Below, one piece after another: positions 28,402 to 37,502 of a stretch of 64,000 nucleotides of DNA. A program made the position numbers and the translations under genes. Each line of letters begins with the position of its first letter. Within the stretch, counting starts at the first letter, position 1. The stretch is from Larkinella punicea. GTDB taxonomy: Bacteria > Bacteroidota > Bacteroidia > Cytophagales > Spirosomataceae. The notes under the pieces were generated by a model. It ran no database searches. It had not been told where the DNA came from and worked only from the letters and a program-made list of their open reading frames with translations. The stretch lies in NCBI RefSeq assembly GCF_003334855.1, contig NZ_QOWE01000019.1:124001-188000 (forward strand). Direction: 5' to 3'.

Positions 28402-31400
28402 TTACTGTTTCAGGAGTTTCAGATGCCGAACGTGCTGGTCCTGCACCACCCGTAACAGATAAGTACCCGGCGGCAGGTGTTCTACCCGCATCGGTTTCCT
28501 GAAACGCGTCCGGTTCTGTTGCAATGCCTGACCAGTCAGCCCCAGAATCGTTACATCGATGGCTTTTTCTGGATCGCCACCGCCCAGAACAACCTGATCT
28601 TTAGCGGGATTGGGGTAGACAAACCAGTTTTTCGTCCCATCTTCTGCATCGACAGCCGCCCGTCTTGCCCCGCCCGGCTGGGGTTCTGTTCCGGCTAGCA
28701 ACTGGCCTTTGTAATAGACCGTAATCTTGCTGTTGGCACCGAGCGGCCCCGCAGCTTTGTAGGAATGATCGTCGGACTCATTGAAAGCCGACCAGTCATG
28801 TTTAGCGATCCGGTATTGAATGTTACCCGTCGAACTCGACGGTTCCAGATTTCCCAGACTCTCCGCAAAACTAAACTCCAGATACGTGTCGGCACCCGCC
28901 AACGCCGGGCTTGGCTTCACAAACTGACCCGTGATGGTGTTGCTGCCCAGCACCGCGTAATCGATCCAGTAGTTCAGCGGCTGACTGCCTTCCGCCGTAA
29001 ACCAGTAACGAACCTTCAGATCTTTGTAAGCCAGGGCCACGTTACCCGTGTTCTGAAGCCGCAGATACGTACTGATGGTGTTGGAATTGGTCGCCTGGTT
29101 TTTATTTTCCGACTCGGCCACCACCTGCGTCAAGGAATTCGCAGCCGCCGGTTCGACACCCCAAATCAGCACCCCATTCTGGTACAACGTCACCTTGCTG
29201 GTGGTCGCATAATCGGTATTGCCAGCATACGAATGGTCGTCGGCTTCGTTGAAAACCGTCCAGTTCTGCTTGGCGATTCTCGACTGAATCGGTCCCGATT
29301 GGCCACCAGCGGTCAGTTGACCGGCCCCGGATTCGAAGCGATACTCGACGTAGCCATCGGCTCCCTGCCGCGGTTCGCTCAGCCGCACATACTGCGATTT
29401 AACCTGTGAGGTACCGAGTTGCGCCCAGTCGATAAAGGTATTGATGGACGCGTGATTCTCGCTGGTGAACCAGTAGCGAACGGTCAGTTCCTGGTAGGAA
29501 ACCGCGCTGGAACCGAGGTTCTTGATTTGCAGCTCCGGTTTTAGCTGGTTGTTGGTCAGTTGCCCGTTATCACCGTCTTTGTGCAGCACCTGCAACGTGG
29601 GTGTCGTCAGTTCAATGGTGTTGGAATAAGCTGATTTGCCCCGCTCATTCGAGGCATAGACGCGATACGTATAAGTTATACCGGGTTGGGCAGTCAGATC
29701 GGTAAACGTAGTGACGTTGGCCGCAACGGTTGCCAGATCGGTGAAGCTGGCCCCGGCCGCTTTGCGCTGAACCGTAAAACCGGTTTCGTTGTCGGCGTTG
29801 TCTTTCCAGGTCAGCACCGGTTGCCCATTGCCCGACAGCGTGAGGTTGGTGGGAGCCGTCAGGTGGTCCATGTAAATGGTCAGCAGCGGTCGCTGACTGG
29901 AAGCCGTCGCTTCCTTGCTGGACAATGTTGCCAATGGAGCCTCCAATGTGCTGATCTTCAAGGTCAGCAGTCCTCCTGCCTGATCCCGCAACAATTCGGT
30001 TTCCAAATCAACCGTATTACTACCCGAAACCGGGTCCCAGCGATGCAGTTCACCCAGCGAGGTAAAGGAACGGCTATTGGTCCAGTTGATAGTCGTCTCC
30101 TCCCAATCGTCCTGCTGCATCGCATCCAGACGGAGTGTCAGCGGATTAAGGGTATTGGCCTCTACCGAAATGGCATTAACTCGTAGCTTGGCCCGCTGAA
30201 TGCGCCGGGTGACGCTACTCAGGTCGAATCGCGTAAAGGCCTCCCGGGTCGTGCTGTTATTAGGGCCGGCGTACTTCACGTTCATGAAGTTCCGTGCTCC
30301 GTAGTTGGTACCGGCCAGGGTACCTGCATTGACATACGCATCGGCCACCGGATTAAGACTCACCGAGTCCTGCGCCACTAACGGCAGAGTTTCGGCAGTC
30401 GTAAGAATCGCCGGTGAGGGACCTGCCTGGTTAATGGCCGTCAAGCGGTATTCATACACGGTTTCTGCACTCACCGTCCGATCCGTATACCGGGCGGTAT
30501 TAACAGGCAGGTTGCTTTGAACATCCTGAAACGAGCCAGCTGGCATTTCCCGACGCTCCAGCCGAAAACCGGTTTCGGTCGTTGCGCTGTCGGTCCAGGT
30601 TAGCGTAAGCTCCTGCATCTGAATGTTGGACACGGCCAGATTGACGGGTGCTGCGGGCGTTGTAACCTGTTCCAGTTCCACATCATCAACGATGAGCTCT
30701 ACAGAGCCCGAATTGCTTATGACCAGTTGATCTCCAATGGCTGTCGTCTGCCCCGCCACGGTAACGACTTCGGTCTCATCGCTGCCAAAGCTGGTGTAGG
30801 TACGCAGCACCTGGTCGTTTAGTCGCACCGTCACGGAGGCCGTTCCCGTTCCTGACAGGTTACGGATTTTAAATCGTACGATTGTAATCGGCTTGGTTAA
30901 CGTTGAACGGAGTGTGCCGGTACTGTTGGCCGCCAGGGCAATAACCCTGGTATCGTTGGGTTTGACGCCGGAGGTACCCTCCTGACGAGCCTGGGTATAC
31001 TGCCATACCAATCCCTGAACCCCGGTAAATTGCCCATCCGAAAAATTGCTACCGAGCGTTACGTCTGAAAATGACTCAGTTAGGGTAGGTGCCATCAGCT
31101 CGAATACTGTCATATCTTTCCGATCCCATAGATAATTGAGCCAAATATCCTTTAGAAACACATACCCATATTCAGTTCCCGCAAATTCGGTCTGGTTGAA
31201 GAATTCGCCATTGGAGCGCCCCCGATACCCTGCCTTGTATTTATACAGCAAATCGATGGACCCTACACGCATTCGCCGGTCAATTTCCTGATGAACCGGC
31301 GTATTACCCCACAACCCCAACGCCCGTAAAGTACTGTATGTCAACATACTATTAGACCATCCGTCATAGGTATAACGCACCGAACTGCGTTCACCACTGG

Positions 31401-32403
31401 CATCGATAAACTGCAACTCGGCACACATGCCATCCAGTCCCGTCATGGGCGAGACCCGGTTGTTGAGCACGTACGCATCTCCACTGTTCGACCGATTGTG
31501 GGTAATATGCTGAAACATCCGCTCAGTCAGTGCTTCGTAGATTGTCAGGGGTGTATAAGCGATTTCTGCGACCGGCGAGCTATAATAGTCAGCAAACGTA
31601 AATGGACGACGAACACCCATCGAATTAATGGTGCCACCCCCTTTGTCAGTGCCACCGTTTTCCATCAGGTTCTTCATCTGGGCGCGCCCTTCGGGCGTGT
31701 TGCCATAGGCATACGTCCAGCCATAGACAATGTTGGTAAATCCGAGGCTTTCGAAGGTAGCCAGATAGGTGTCGTAGTTAAACTCAGACAGCATCTGATT
31801 GACAGCCGCTGTTCCCCCAAAATAAGGGAGCGCTGTAATCATAATACCGACGTAGCCTTCCTGAATGTTGGGAGCGTTTCGTTTGCCTCCATACAGCCAT
31901 TCACCCAAAATACACCGTATGGGTGTATTGTAGTAATTCTGGTTGTAGTTACCCGCCACAGTCAGGGCGCGCATCAGCCAGTCGCATTTATTGATTTCGG
32001 CAGGGGTAAGTTGATTCCAGACGGCGGGCGTGTACTTGGCCAGCGTCAAACTCTGAGCCAGCGAATTATCGGCCCAGCCCGAAATCGACCCCCGACAGGT
32101 CGGCTCGTTGCCGCCCGCGATGGCACTCCGAATCTGCTGCAGTAGCCGATTGACCACCGTCGTGTTCGTTGGATTATGATACGCTGCTAAAGCCAGATAA
32201 TTCATGGCTTTCCCCGTAACCAGCACATTATAGTCAATATACTCGGTACCAGGAGCCGGATCGGCTTTCCAGCGTACCAGGTTGGCATTGAGGGCCTGCG
32301 TCAGCACGGCGGGTGTAGGCGTAAAAGTTTGTGCTCTGGACGTTAATTGGCCCCAAAGAATAAGAATAATGAGCCAAAGCCATCGAAGTTGAACTTTCTT
32401 CAT
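28402..32403 (-). CDS. Large T9SS-secreted multidomain protein: unknown toroid-like domain, FN3, CBM96-like, two CBM3
   Basis: 1333 residues. A signal peptide (to about 25) precedes an unrecognised, largely helical domain (about 27-435) with conserved segments RGSISGWADNSLAQ, EIAYTPLTIYEALTERM and MCAELQFIDASGERSS, then a beta-sandwich (445-579), an FN3 domain (from 584), a DNRLRE/CBM96-like domain (about 685-845), a second FN3, two CBM3-like modules (each with VRYWFTxE...DW...NEADDHSY-type patterns), and a T9SS type A sorting domain (WFVYPNPAKDQVVLGGG to LKLLKQ). It should be exported and attached at the cell surface. The N-terminal domain is a candidate lyase or hydrolase by context only. 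The neighbouring gene (36 nt upstream) encodes a shorter paralog. Confidence 0.8.
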   Translation of the reverse strand: MKKVQLRWLWLIILILWGQLTSRAQTFTPTPAVLTQALNANLVRWKADPAPGTEYIDYNVLVTGKAMNYLALAAYHNPTNTTVVNRLLQQIRSAIAGGNEPTCRGSISGWADNSLAQSLTLAKYTPAVWNQLTPAEINKCDWLMRALTVAGNYNQNYYNTPIRCILGEWLYGGKRNAPNIQEGYVGIMITALPYFGGTAAVNQMLSEFNYDTYLATFESLGFTNIVYGWTYAYGNTPEGRAQMKNLMENGGTDKGGGTINSMGVRRPFTFADYYSSPVAEIAYTPLTIYEALTERMFQHITHNRSNSGDAYVLNNRVSPMTGLDGMCAELQFIDASGERSSVRYTYDGWSNSMLTYSTLRALGLWGNTPVHQEIDRRMRVGSIDLLYKYKAGYRGRSNGEFFNQTEFAGTEYGYVFLKDIWLNYLWDRKDMTVFELMAPTLTESFSDVTLGSNFSDGQFTGVQGLVWQYTQARQEGTSGVKPNDTRVIALAANSTGTLRSTLTKPITIVRFKIRNLSGTGTASVTVRLNDQVLRTYTSFGSDETEVVTVAGQTTAIGDQLVISNSGSVELIVDDVELEQVTTPAAPVNLAVSNIQMQELTLTWTDSATTETGFRLERREMPAGSFQDVQSNLPVNTARYTDRTVSAETVYEYRLTAINQAGPSPAILTTAETLPLVAQDSVSLNPVADAYVNAGTLAGTNYGARNFMNVKYAGPNNSTTREAFTRFDLSSVTRRIQRAKLRVNAISVEANTLNPLTLRLDAMQQDDWEETTINWTNSRSFTSLGELHRWDPVSGSNTVDLETELLRDQAGGLLTLKISTLEAPLATLSSKEATASSQRPLLTIYMDHLTAPTNLTLSGNGQPVLTWKDNADNETGFTVQRKAAGASFTDLATVAANVTTFTDLTAQPGITYTYRVYASNERGKSAYSNTIELTTPTLQVLHKDGDNGQLTNNQLKPELQIKNLGSSAVSYQELTVRYWFTSENHASINTFIDWAQLGTSQVKSQYVRLSEPRQGADGYVEYRFESGAGQLTAGGQSGPIQSRIAKQNWTVFNEADDHSYAGNTDYATTSKVTLYQNGVLIWGVEPAAANSLTQVVAESENKNQATNSNTISTYLRLQNTGNVALAYKDLKVRYWFTAEGSQPLNYWIDYAVLGSNTITGQFVKPSPALAGADTYLEFSFAESLGNLEPSSSTGNIQYRIAKHDWSAFNESDDHSYKAAGPLGANSKITVYYKGQLLAGTEPQPGGARRAAVDAEDGTKNWFVYPNPAKDQVVLGGGDPEKAIDVTILGLTGQALQQNRTRFRKPMRVEHLPPGTYLLRVVQDQHVRHLKLLKQ

Positions 32404-32439
32404 GAATCGTAAACGTTTTGAAATTGATGATGGAAGGGT

Positions 32440-34911
32440 TTATTGTTTGAGAAGTTTAATATGCTTCACCGTATTATGTTGCTGTACCTCCAGCAGATAA
32501 ATCCCGGTAGCAAGTTTGTCCACCCGGACGGGCCTCTGGAAATACGATCGTGACTGCACCAGAACCTGGCCATTTACACCCCGAATTGTTACCTTGATGG
32601 GCTGGTCAGGATCACCCCCACCCAGCATCAGCTCTTCACCAACTGGATTGGGATACGCAAACCAGTTTTTCGTAACTTCTTCCGAATTTGCAACAGCCAC
32701 GCGTGCGCTTGCTACTGCGGGCTCTCTGCCCCAAATGAGTTCTCCGTTGCGATAGACCGTTACCTTCTTCGTTTGCTCGAAGTTTGTATTGCTTGTGAAG
32801 GAGTAATCATCAGCCTCGTTAAAGTTGCTTTGATTGACTTTACGAAACCGGGTATTGATCCCGGAAGAATTGCCCGATGCGGACAGGTTGCCAGCCGCCG
32901 ACGTAAAGCTATACTCCATATAGCGAGTAGCTCCCTGACGGGCAGGTGACAATGCATAGTCCTGCATACCTACATTGTTAACTCCCATGCTGGCAAAATC
33001 CACAAAGGTTTCGAGTGTATTGTGGTTTTCGCTGGTGTACCAATACCGTACCGTTAGCTCCTGATACGGAATGGCCGACGACGACAGGTTATTTAACTGA
33101 AAGCGGGGCTTAATCTGAGTTGTTGTCGTGGAACCCGTATTGCCGTTTTTTAACAGGACGTAGACACTGGCATCTTCCAGTTCAACGTCGTCGATCAGCA
33201 ATTCGACCGTTCCCGTATTTTCAATCGTCAGTTCCTGTCCGGCCAGGGCAAAGACATTCGGCACATGAACTACCTCGACCTCCGTCGACGCAAAGTTGCT
33301 GTAGGTATACACGATTGTGCCGCTGACCCGAACAATTACCAGTGGTGTACCTGACGAACTCCGGGGACGTACCTTAAATCGAACGCCTTTCAGCGGTTTG
33401 GTTAGTGTCGTGCGCAGGTCGCCAAGCCAATTGGCTGCCAAGGCAATAATTTCGTTGTCGCCCGGCTTTACCTGATCACTACTCGGACGACGGGCTTGGG
33501 AAAAATTCCAGAGCAATCCACCACTGCCTGTAAACTGATTGTTGGAAAAACTACTGGTTAACGTACTTGCCGCATTAAAAGACTCTCTAACGGTAGGTGC
33601 CATCATTTCCAGCAGGTTCATATCCTTCCGATCCCACAAATAGTTGATCCAGATATCCTTCAGGAAAACATACCCGAACTCGGTTCCCGTGTATTCGGTA
33701 TGGTTATAAAAATTACCATTGGATCGACTACGATAACCAGCCTTGTATTTATACAGCAGATCAATAGAGCCTACGCGCATCCTCCGGTCAATGTCCTGAT
33801 GAACTGATGTGTTACCCCACAGACCTAAGGATCGTAACGTTGCATAAGTCAGGATACTATTGCACCAGCCATCGTAGGCATACCGTACCGAACTACGTTC
33901 ACCACTGGCATCGATAAACTGCAACTCAGCACACATGCCATTTAACCCCGTCATAGGCGAAATCCGGTTGTTCATCACATAGGCGTCACCACTCGTTGAG
34001 ACATTGTGCGTAGTATGCTGGAACATCCGCTCGGCCAGTGCTTCGTAGATTGTCAGGGGTGTATAGGCGATTTCTGCGGCTGGAGAACTGTAGTAGTCGG
34101 CAAAAGTGAATGGACGCCGAACGCCCTGAGTCGCAATGGTACCTCCCCCGGCATCCGTTCCTCCATTTTCCATGCGGCTTTCCATCTGCGCCCGGCCAGT
34201 CGATGTGTCCCCGAAGGCATATGTCCATCCGTAAATGATGTTGGTAAACCCCCGGCTGGCGAATGCTGCCAAATAATCATCATAGTCGAAAGCCGCTAGT
34301 ATCTGGTTGACGGCCGCTGTCCCCCCAAAATACTTGTGGGCAGCGATCATGATACCCACATAGCCTTCCTGAATATTGGGGGCGTTGCGTTTACCGCCAT
34401 ACAGCCAGGTTCCCAATATGCATCGTGCTGGATTATTATGAAAGTTCTGATTATAGTTCCCAGCCACGGTTAGAGCACGCATCAGCCAATTACATTTATC
34501 AATTTCAGCGGAGGTAAGTTGGCTCCAGACTGCCGTAGTATTCTTGGCAAGTGTTAGTGTCTGAGCCAGCGAATTATCGGCCCAGCCCGAAATCGACCCC
34601 CGACAGGTCGGCTCATGCCCACCGGCAATAACGTAACGAATATGGGCAAGTACCTTATTGACGGCAGTGGTATTGGAAGGATTATGATACGCAACTAAAG
34701 CCAGGTAATTCATCGCCCGGCCCGTAACCAGCACATTATAGTCCGTATACTCTGTGCCGGGCGCAGGATCCGCAGACCAACGAACCAGGGTGGAACTGAG
34801 CGCCTGGGTCAGCACGGCAGGAGTAGGTGTAAAGGATTGTGCATAGGTCAAAATATTGAAAGACAGGAGTACACAAAAAAGTGAAATGGATGTAAGTTTC
34901 AAGGCTTTCAT
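32440..34911 (-). CDS. T9SS-secreted paralog: unknown toroid-like domain plus one CBM3
   Basis: 823 residues. The N-terminal domain (about 27-435) and the following beta-sandwich (to about 578) align nearly end to end with the adjacent 1333-residue protein, including RGSISGWADNSLAQ and MCAELQFIDASGERSS. It then goes straight to one CBM3-like module (VRYWYTSENHNTLETFVDFA region) and a T9SS sorting domain (WFAYPNPVGEELMLGGG to LKLLKQ), lacking the FN3, CBM96-like and second CBM3 parts. Tandem duplication is the simplest origin. The catalytic role of the shared domain is unknown; cell-surface display and glycan binding are supported by CBM3 and the sorting signal. It is upstream of its paralog in the same transcription unit. 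Confidence 0.8.
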   Translation of the reverse strand: MKALKLTSISLFCVLLSFNILTYAQSFTPTPAVLTQALSSTLVRWSADPAPGTEYTDYNVLVTGRAMNYLALVAYHNPSNTTAVNKVLAHIRYVIAGGHEPTCRGSISGWADNSLAQTLTLAKNTTAVWSQLTSAEIDKCNWLMRALTVAGNYNQNFHNNPARCILGTWLYGGKRNAPNIQEGYVGIMIAAHKYFGGTAAVNQILAAFDYDDYLAAFASRGFTNIIYGWTYAFGDTSTGRAQMESRMENGGTDAGGGTIATQGVRRPFTFADYYSSPAAEIAYTPLTIYEALAERMFQHTTHNVSTSGDAYVMNNRISPMTGLNGMCAELQFIDASGERSSVRYAYDGWCNSILTYATLRSLGLWGNTSVHQDIDRRMRVGSIDLLYKYKAGYRSRSNGNFYNHTEYTGTEFGYVFLKDIWINYLWDRKDMNLLEMMAPTVRESFNAASTLTSSFSNNQFTGSGGLLWNFSQARRPSSDQVKPGDNEIIALAANWLGDLRTTLTKPLKGVRFKVRPRSSSGTPLVIVRVSGTIVYTYSNFASTEVEVVHVPNVFALAGQELTIENTGTVELLIDDVELEDASVYVLLKNGNTGSTTTTQIKPRFQLNNLSSSAIPYQELTVRYWYTSENHNTLETFVDFASMGVNNVGMQDYALSPARQGATRYMEYSFTSAAGNLSASGNSSGINTRFRKVNQSNFNEADDYSFTSNTNFEQTKKVTVYRNGELIWGREPAVASARVAVANSEEVTKNWFAYPNPVGEELMLGGGDPDQPIKVTIRGVNGQVLVQSRSYFQRPVRVDKLATGIYLLEVQQHNTVKHIKLLKQ

Positions 34912-34990
34912 AACATGATAAAGGAGGGTTGAGGAATTTCAAAAGGGTAGCAGAAGCCAGTCCAACCTGTTTTCAGGATGGCTGCTCACG

Positions 34991-35037
34991 GTCAATCTGC
35001 TTTTTTCTCGCAGATTCGTAACGGACGTGCGATTGAC
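34991..35037 (-). other. Nested inverted repeats in the spacer before the CBM3 paralogs
   Basis: AATCTGC (34994-35000) pairs with GCAGATT (35010-35016), and GTCAATC (34991-34997) can instead pair with GATTGAC (35031-35037). The two stems share bases and so are mutually exclusive. They lie in the 155-bp gap between the esterase gene and the 823-residue protein gene. An attenuator or terminator is possible; no promoter consensus was found there. Confidence 0.35.
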
Positions 35038-35066
35038 TACAGTAAAGTGTTGTCAGACGGGTTGTT

Positions 35067-37298
35067 TCATTTCATCCAATCAGCAAAAAAGTCGTTGAGT
35101 ATTTCGTTGTTCGCGTCGCCGGTCGTCAAATGAAAGGCCCGGGGAAACCCGGCGTGTTGGTAGGTCGATGTCACAAACGACAGCTCGTTCTGAAGCACGT
35201 CCTGAGTTTGCTCACTGCCTTTCCCATCGGTTACATTGGTCATCAATAGTTTGCGGGGAGCCAGGCTGGCCGCCAGATCGGCCAGGTCGTAGGCCGTGAG
35301 AGCCGCCGAAACAGTCCCTTCAATGAAATCGAGGTTATAAAATTGATGAGCGGTTATTGAATGGTACGATACGTACGGATTAAGCAAGGCAACACGACTA
35401 ATGGCCGGCTCAAACGCTGCCGCATGGAGAAGCACCGGCGAAAGTTCCCGAACCGCAATGCCTCCCACATCAGTAGCTCCCTTTCTTTTCAGCAACTTCA
35501 CCAGTTTGACCACATCGCCTGCTCTTAATCCCACTAAACTACGGCCAATCAGCACCGAGCCGTACCAGAGATCATACCCCAGACCATCCATCTTCACATG
35601 TTGAAAATAGTTGCTGCCCGCCCATTGACCCGGCCCGGTTTCACCCGTCCCAATTAGGTCGGGAAGCAGGACGTGGCATCCGCCGTTGACCAGGGTCAGT
35701 ACTTCCTCATTACTGGTTAGGCTAGCTTTGCCTTTGGGCGAGACGTAAATAACCGCCTTTCCGTTGGGCTTCGATGGAACATAGAGCAGGTATGGAATGA
35801 CATAATCTCCTTCGCCTTTGATAAACTGTTTCTCAATCTGAAACCCTTTTTTCGGAAGCACACCCACAAAAACGGGTTTATCGTCCGGATTGGGTGCTAG
35901 ATAGCCCGACAGCTTTTGGGCCTCACGAACCACGTTGGGCAGATGCACACCCGGATTTTTCCGGGCCTTTTGCAAATCAGCCAATAGCTTATCCGCCTGA
36001 CGCGCATTCAGGCTAAAGATAGTTTCGGTTTTCTGCGAGGTCGATACCTGGCCGGTGGGTGTTACCTGAATTTCTTCCGTCGTCAGGTACTCGACCGAAT
36101 CTTCCTGCGCGTTGCCGGGGTTACGGAGTGTTTTCTGAAAAAACGCGTACATCGCTTCGCGGTTCTTCCGGGTCGATGCGTGGGCCGCAATGTCTTCGAC
36201 CATGCCGAAGTTTTCCGGTTTTCCATAGGCCTGATAGATGCGCGACACTTCGGCATGGGTATCGCGCGAGCCCTGATGGTTGAAATAGTCGTTCAGCGTC
36301 GTGATCATCAGCGTCGGTTTGGGCGCGCGAGCCAGCAGAAAGTCGGGTTCGTCAAACGCCCGGCCAATAATATTCGGCAGGTTCTGTTCGGCGTCGGGTG
36401 GGCCGAGGGCCTGCAACAAACGCGTAAAATTGGTGATGTAACATTCGGGGGCCGTTGCCAGAATCCGGTCGTCGAGGGCACCGATAAAGGCGGTTTGCGT
36501 ACCTCCGCCCGAACGACCCGTCATGCCGATCCGTGCCGGGTCGACCTCGGGGCGAGTCAGCAAATAATCGAGTGCCCGAATGCCATCCCATAGCATGTAA
36601 CGCGCCTGGCAACTCCCCGAAATGAACGTCTGCACACCTGGCATATCGTGTTCACGGGTTGGACTCCCAACGAACGATTTACCCGTTTTTTCATCACCAT
36701 ATTCCAATCGCTCCCCCTGCCCAACGGCTTCGAACGCCAGCACCACAAAGCCTTTCTGCACCAGATTCAGCAACACCTGCTGGTAGGGATGCGCCTTATA
36801 GCCCGTGGGCGAGTGACCGCTGCAATACACGATGCCCGGTGCTTTTCCGGTCAACGGTTCCGGCACAAACAAGGTAGCAGGCACATAGAAACCCGGCTGC
36901 GATTCATAGATCAGGTGTTCGACCCGGTACCCTTTTTTATGCAGCACCCGTACGGTTTTGGCATTGAGCGGAGTCCGTTCGGGAAATGGGCCGATGGCAT
37001 CCCGTAACGTTTGCCGGGCCCATTGCTGGCGCTTTTTCCAGTCGTTCAGGGTATTGATGCGAGCAACGGTTGCGGTCCGTTTTTCGAGGTGATTCGTGGA
37101 TTGCCGGAGCAGATGCCGAAACAACGCGTTGTCGTCGGAACGGAGCAGAAACCAGTTTTGCAAGACATTGTATTCTTTCTGCGCCACGATTCGGCCCGGC
37201 AACAGCAGACATAGGCTGCAAAGTACCAGGAGTTGCTTCCAGGTCGTTCCAGATCGAACGGATCGAAGTTGTCGATAAGCCATACATAGTCTATTCAT
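35067..37298 (-). CDS. Double alpha/beta-hydrolase esterase (acetylxylan-esterase-like), paralog 2
   Basis: 743 residues with signal peptide ending near RIVAQ. Same two-fold architecture as the protein at 22714-24846: first domain with GMTGRSGGGTQ (Ser263), TTLNDYFNHQG and EDIAAHASTRKN; second domain (from about 500) with AVIYVSPKGKAS and HVLLPDLIGTGETG but GGIAVRELSP in place of a nucleophile elbow. One active esterase and one inactive-looking domain are predicted. It begins this transcription unit, after a strong hairpin and a 200-bp gap, so a promoter should lie at 37299-37437, though I could not pick one out. Confidence 0.82.
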   Translation of the reverse strand: MNRLCMAYRQLRSVRSGTTWKQLLVLCSLCLLLPGRIVAQKEYNVLQNWFLLRSDDNALFRHLLRQSTNHLEKRTATVARINTLNDWKKRQQWARQTLRDAIGPFPERTPLNAKTVRVLHKKGYRVEHLIYESQPGFYVPATLFVPEPLTGKAPGIVYCSGHSPTGYKAHPYQQVLLNLVQKGFVVLAFEAVGQGERLEYGDEKTGKSFVGSPTREHDMPGVQTFISGSCQARYMLWDGIRALDYLLTRPEVDPARIGMTGRSGGGTQTAFIGALDDRILATAPECYITNFTRLLQALGPPDAEQNLPNIIGRAFDEPDFLLARAPKPTLMITTLNDYFNHQGSRDTHAEVSRIYQAYGKPENFGMVEDIAAHASTRKNREAMYAFFQKTLRNPGNAQEDSVEYLTTEEIQVTPTGQVSTSQKTETIFSLNARQADKLLADLQKARKNPGVHLPNVVREAQKLSGYLAPNPDDKPVFVGVLPKKGFQIEKQFIKGEGDYVIPYLLYVPSKPNGKAVIYVSPKGKASLTSNEEVLTLVNGGCHVLLPDLIGTGETGPGQWAGSNYFQHVKMDGLGYDLWYGSVLIGRSLVGLRAGDVVKLVKLLKRKGATDVGGIAVRELSPVLLHAAAFEPAISRVALLNPYVSYHSITAHQFYNLDFIEGTVSAALTAYDLADLAASLAPRKLLMTNVTDGKGSEQTQDVLQNELSFVTSTYQHAGFPRAFHLTTGDANNEILNDFFADWMK

Positions 37299-37437
37299 TT
37301 TTCCACTTCGAGAACAGGAAACGCTTTTTATCTAATTCCTTTCCCAGAAAGGCACAACATAGCTGTCAGGTCAATACGCCTTCTCTACAAAACGCGCTAA
37401 CAAACGTTCACCTATAAACGTCGACTCAATACCGGGA

Positions 37438-37469
37438 GAAAGCCAGCGAGCAGTGCTATGCTGGCTTTC
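37438..37469 (-). terminator. Hairpin terminator after the susD gene
   Basis: GAAAGCCAGC (37438-37447) and GCTGGCTTTC (37460-37469) form a perfect 10-bp stem with a 12-nt loop. It is 33 nt past the SusD stop codon and before the next gene's promoter region. Read on the plus strand the stem is followed by TTATTT; on the minus strand, the direction of these genes, the tail is TTTCTCCC. It probably ends the sigma-FecR-SusC-SusD unit. Confidence 0.65.
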
Positions 37470-37502
37470 TTATTTACCAACCTATGATGAATAGTTTCAA
37501 TC

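Noticed and set aside
29686-30186. Plus-strand open frames inside the large CBM3 protein gene
   Set aside because: They are reverse-strand shadows of a confident long gene with no signals of their own.
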